NCBI GenBank assembly: GCA_021808425.1
Contig: JAKBBS010000164.1
Coordinates: 1-6,995, forward strand
Length of the DNA: 6,995 nt
Direction of reading: 5' to 3'
Source of the DNA: Actinomycetes bacterium
GTDB lineage: Bacteria > Actinomycetota > Acidimicrobiia > Acidimicrobiales > Palsa-688
A program made the translations under genes and the position numbers. Position 1 is the stretch's first letter; every line of letters begins with the position of its first letter. The notes under the pieces were generated by a model. That model worked only from the letters and a program-made list of their open reading frames with translations, made no database searches and was not told the DNA's origin. This document shows, piece after piece, positions 6,504-6,995 of the stretch.

Positions 6504-6883
6504 CCGGCATCGTCGAGTACCTGACGATCTTCGCCCTCGCGGCCTTCGTCGGCATCGAGGTAGTTTCCAAAGTGCCGAGCGTCTTGCACACGCCGCTCAT
6601 GTCCGGGTCGAATGCGATTCACGGAATCGTGCTCGTAGGTGCATTGCTGGTGATGGGCGAGTCGCGCGGCCCATTGGAGATGGGACTCGGCTTCGTCGCG
6701 GTACTGCTTGCTACGGCAAACGTCGTGGGAGGCTTCGTAGTCACAGACCGCATGCTCGAGATGTTCCAGTCGAAGACTCCAAGCCGTCGTGTTGCGCCGC
6801 CGTCGACTGATTTGGGCATTTCAAACGGAGACCTCAAGGCGACCGGCACCTCGAATGGCGCCATGAGGGATGACACGAAGTGA
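6500..6883 (+). CDS. pntAB: NAD(P) transhydrogenase subunit alpha 2 (membrane part)
   Basis: This is the small membrane subunit which, with PntB, forms the proton channel (domain II) of the transhydrogenase. Of 127 residues, about 4-23, 38-53 and 60-82 are hydrophobic and suit three transmembrane helices. Family blocks are plain: FVGIEVVSKVPSVLHTPLMSG (16-36, with one residue differing from the usual PPxLHTPLMSG), NAIHGIVLVGALLV (38-51), and ANVVGGFVVTDRMLEMF (73-89). The last 40 residues are a hydrophilic Ser/Thr/Gly/Asn-rich tail without predicted structure, longer than the few residues that usually follow LEMF in this family. The GTG start overlaps the pntAA stop by 4 bp, with AAGGGAG 6 bases upstream inside pntAA, suggesting coupled translation. 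Its own stop overlaps pntB in the same way. Confidence 0.93.
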   Translation: MTGIVEYLTIFALAAFVGIEVVSKVPSVLHTPLMSGSNAIHGIVLVGALLVMGESRGPLEMGLGFVAVLLATANVVGGFVVTDRMLEMFQSKTPSRRVAPPSTDLGISNGDLKATGTSNGAMRDDTK

Positions 6884-6995
6884 TTGCAGTGTCGTTCCCT
6901 CTGACAACCTGGCGGGACCTCGTGTACCTCGTTGCGATAGTCGGGTTCGTCGTTGCACTCAAAGGCCTCAGCTCTCCCCGGGGGGCACGCCGAGG
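6880..6995 (+). CDS. pntB: NAD(P) transhydrogenase subunit beta, 5' end only
   Basis: Only the first 38 codons are present; the gene continues past the window. A full PntB has around 460 residues: a bundle of membrane helices followed by the NADP(H)-binding domain III. The visible part has a first hydrophobic helix (LVYLVAIVGFVVAL) followed by KGLSSPRGARRG, the conserved loop after helix 1 (KGLSSPxTARRGN in the family). The GTG start is chosen because it overlaps the pntAB stop as GTGA and has GAGGGA (6865-6870) 9 bases upstream. A GTG three codons later lies too far from that site. It is the third gene of the pnt operon. Confidence 0.9.
   Translation, partial: MIAVSFPLTTWRDLVYLVAIVGFVVALKGLSSPRGARR

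Overview
The window is high-GC DNA with many GTG starts, purine-rich ribosome binding sites and GTGA stop/start overlaps. It looks like an actinobacterial chromosome. The combination of an ethylmalonyl-CoA-type mutase, a methylsuccinyl-CoA-type dehydrogenase and a three-subunit transhydrogenase would fit several actinobacterial lineages, and I cannot name a genus from sequence alone.

Left third (1-1481): this part holds an intact tRNA-Arg(CCG) with an encoded CCA end, followed at once by a strong hairpin terminator. The rest is gene-poor and looks like decayed accessory DNA. On the + strand there is an MFS-transporter-like fragment without a proper start (about 298-751). It abuts an internal fragment of an IS110-family transposase on the - strand (about 752-1060), which has no start codon of its own. 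A small - strand ORF (1192-1485) overlaps the stop of the next gene by ATGA, but I do not recognise it. No intact mobile element or defence system is visible.

Middle (1482-5224): this is the metabolic core, two divergent genes sharing a 173-bp intergenic region. The - strand gene is (2S)-methylsuccinyl-CoA dehydrogenase (mcd). The + strand gene is coenzyme-B12-dependent ethylmalonyl-CoA mutase (ecm/meaA). They act one after the other in the ethylmalonyl-CoA pathway: ethylmalonyl-CoA -> methylsuccinyl-CoA -> mesaconyl-(C1)-CoA. That pathway replaces the glyoxylate shunt during growth on acetate and other C2-yielding substrates, or supplies ethylmalonyl-/methylmalonyl-type units. The intergenic region carries a repeated TTGCGA hexamer that could be an operator.

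Right end (5319-6995): this is the start of a tight operon for the proton-translocating NAD(P) transhydrogenase, pntAA-pntAB-pntB, with both junctions overlapping by 4 bp. pntB runs off the window. It lies 94 bp downstream of ecm on the same strand. The ethylmalonyl-CoA pathway uses NADPH at crotonyl-CoA carboxylase/reductase, so this neighbour may supply reductant. The functional link is inference.

I found no evidence of a new type of biological system. The points most worth checking are the shared mcd/ecm control region, the EMC-transhydrogenase neighbourhood, and the decayed DNA next to the tRNA.
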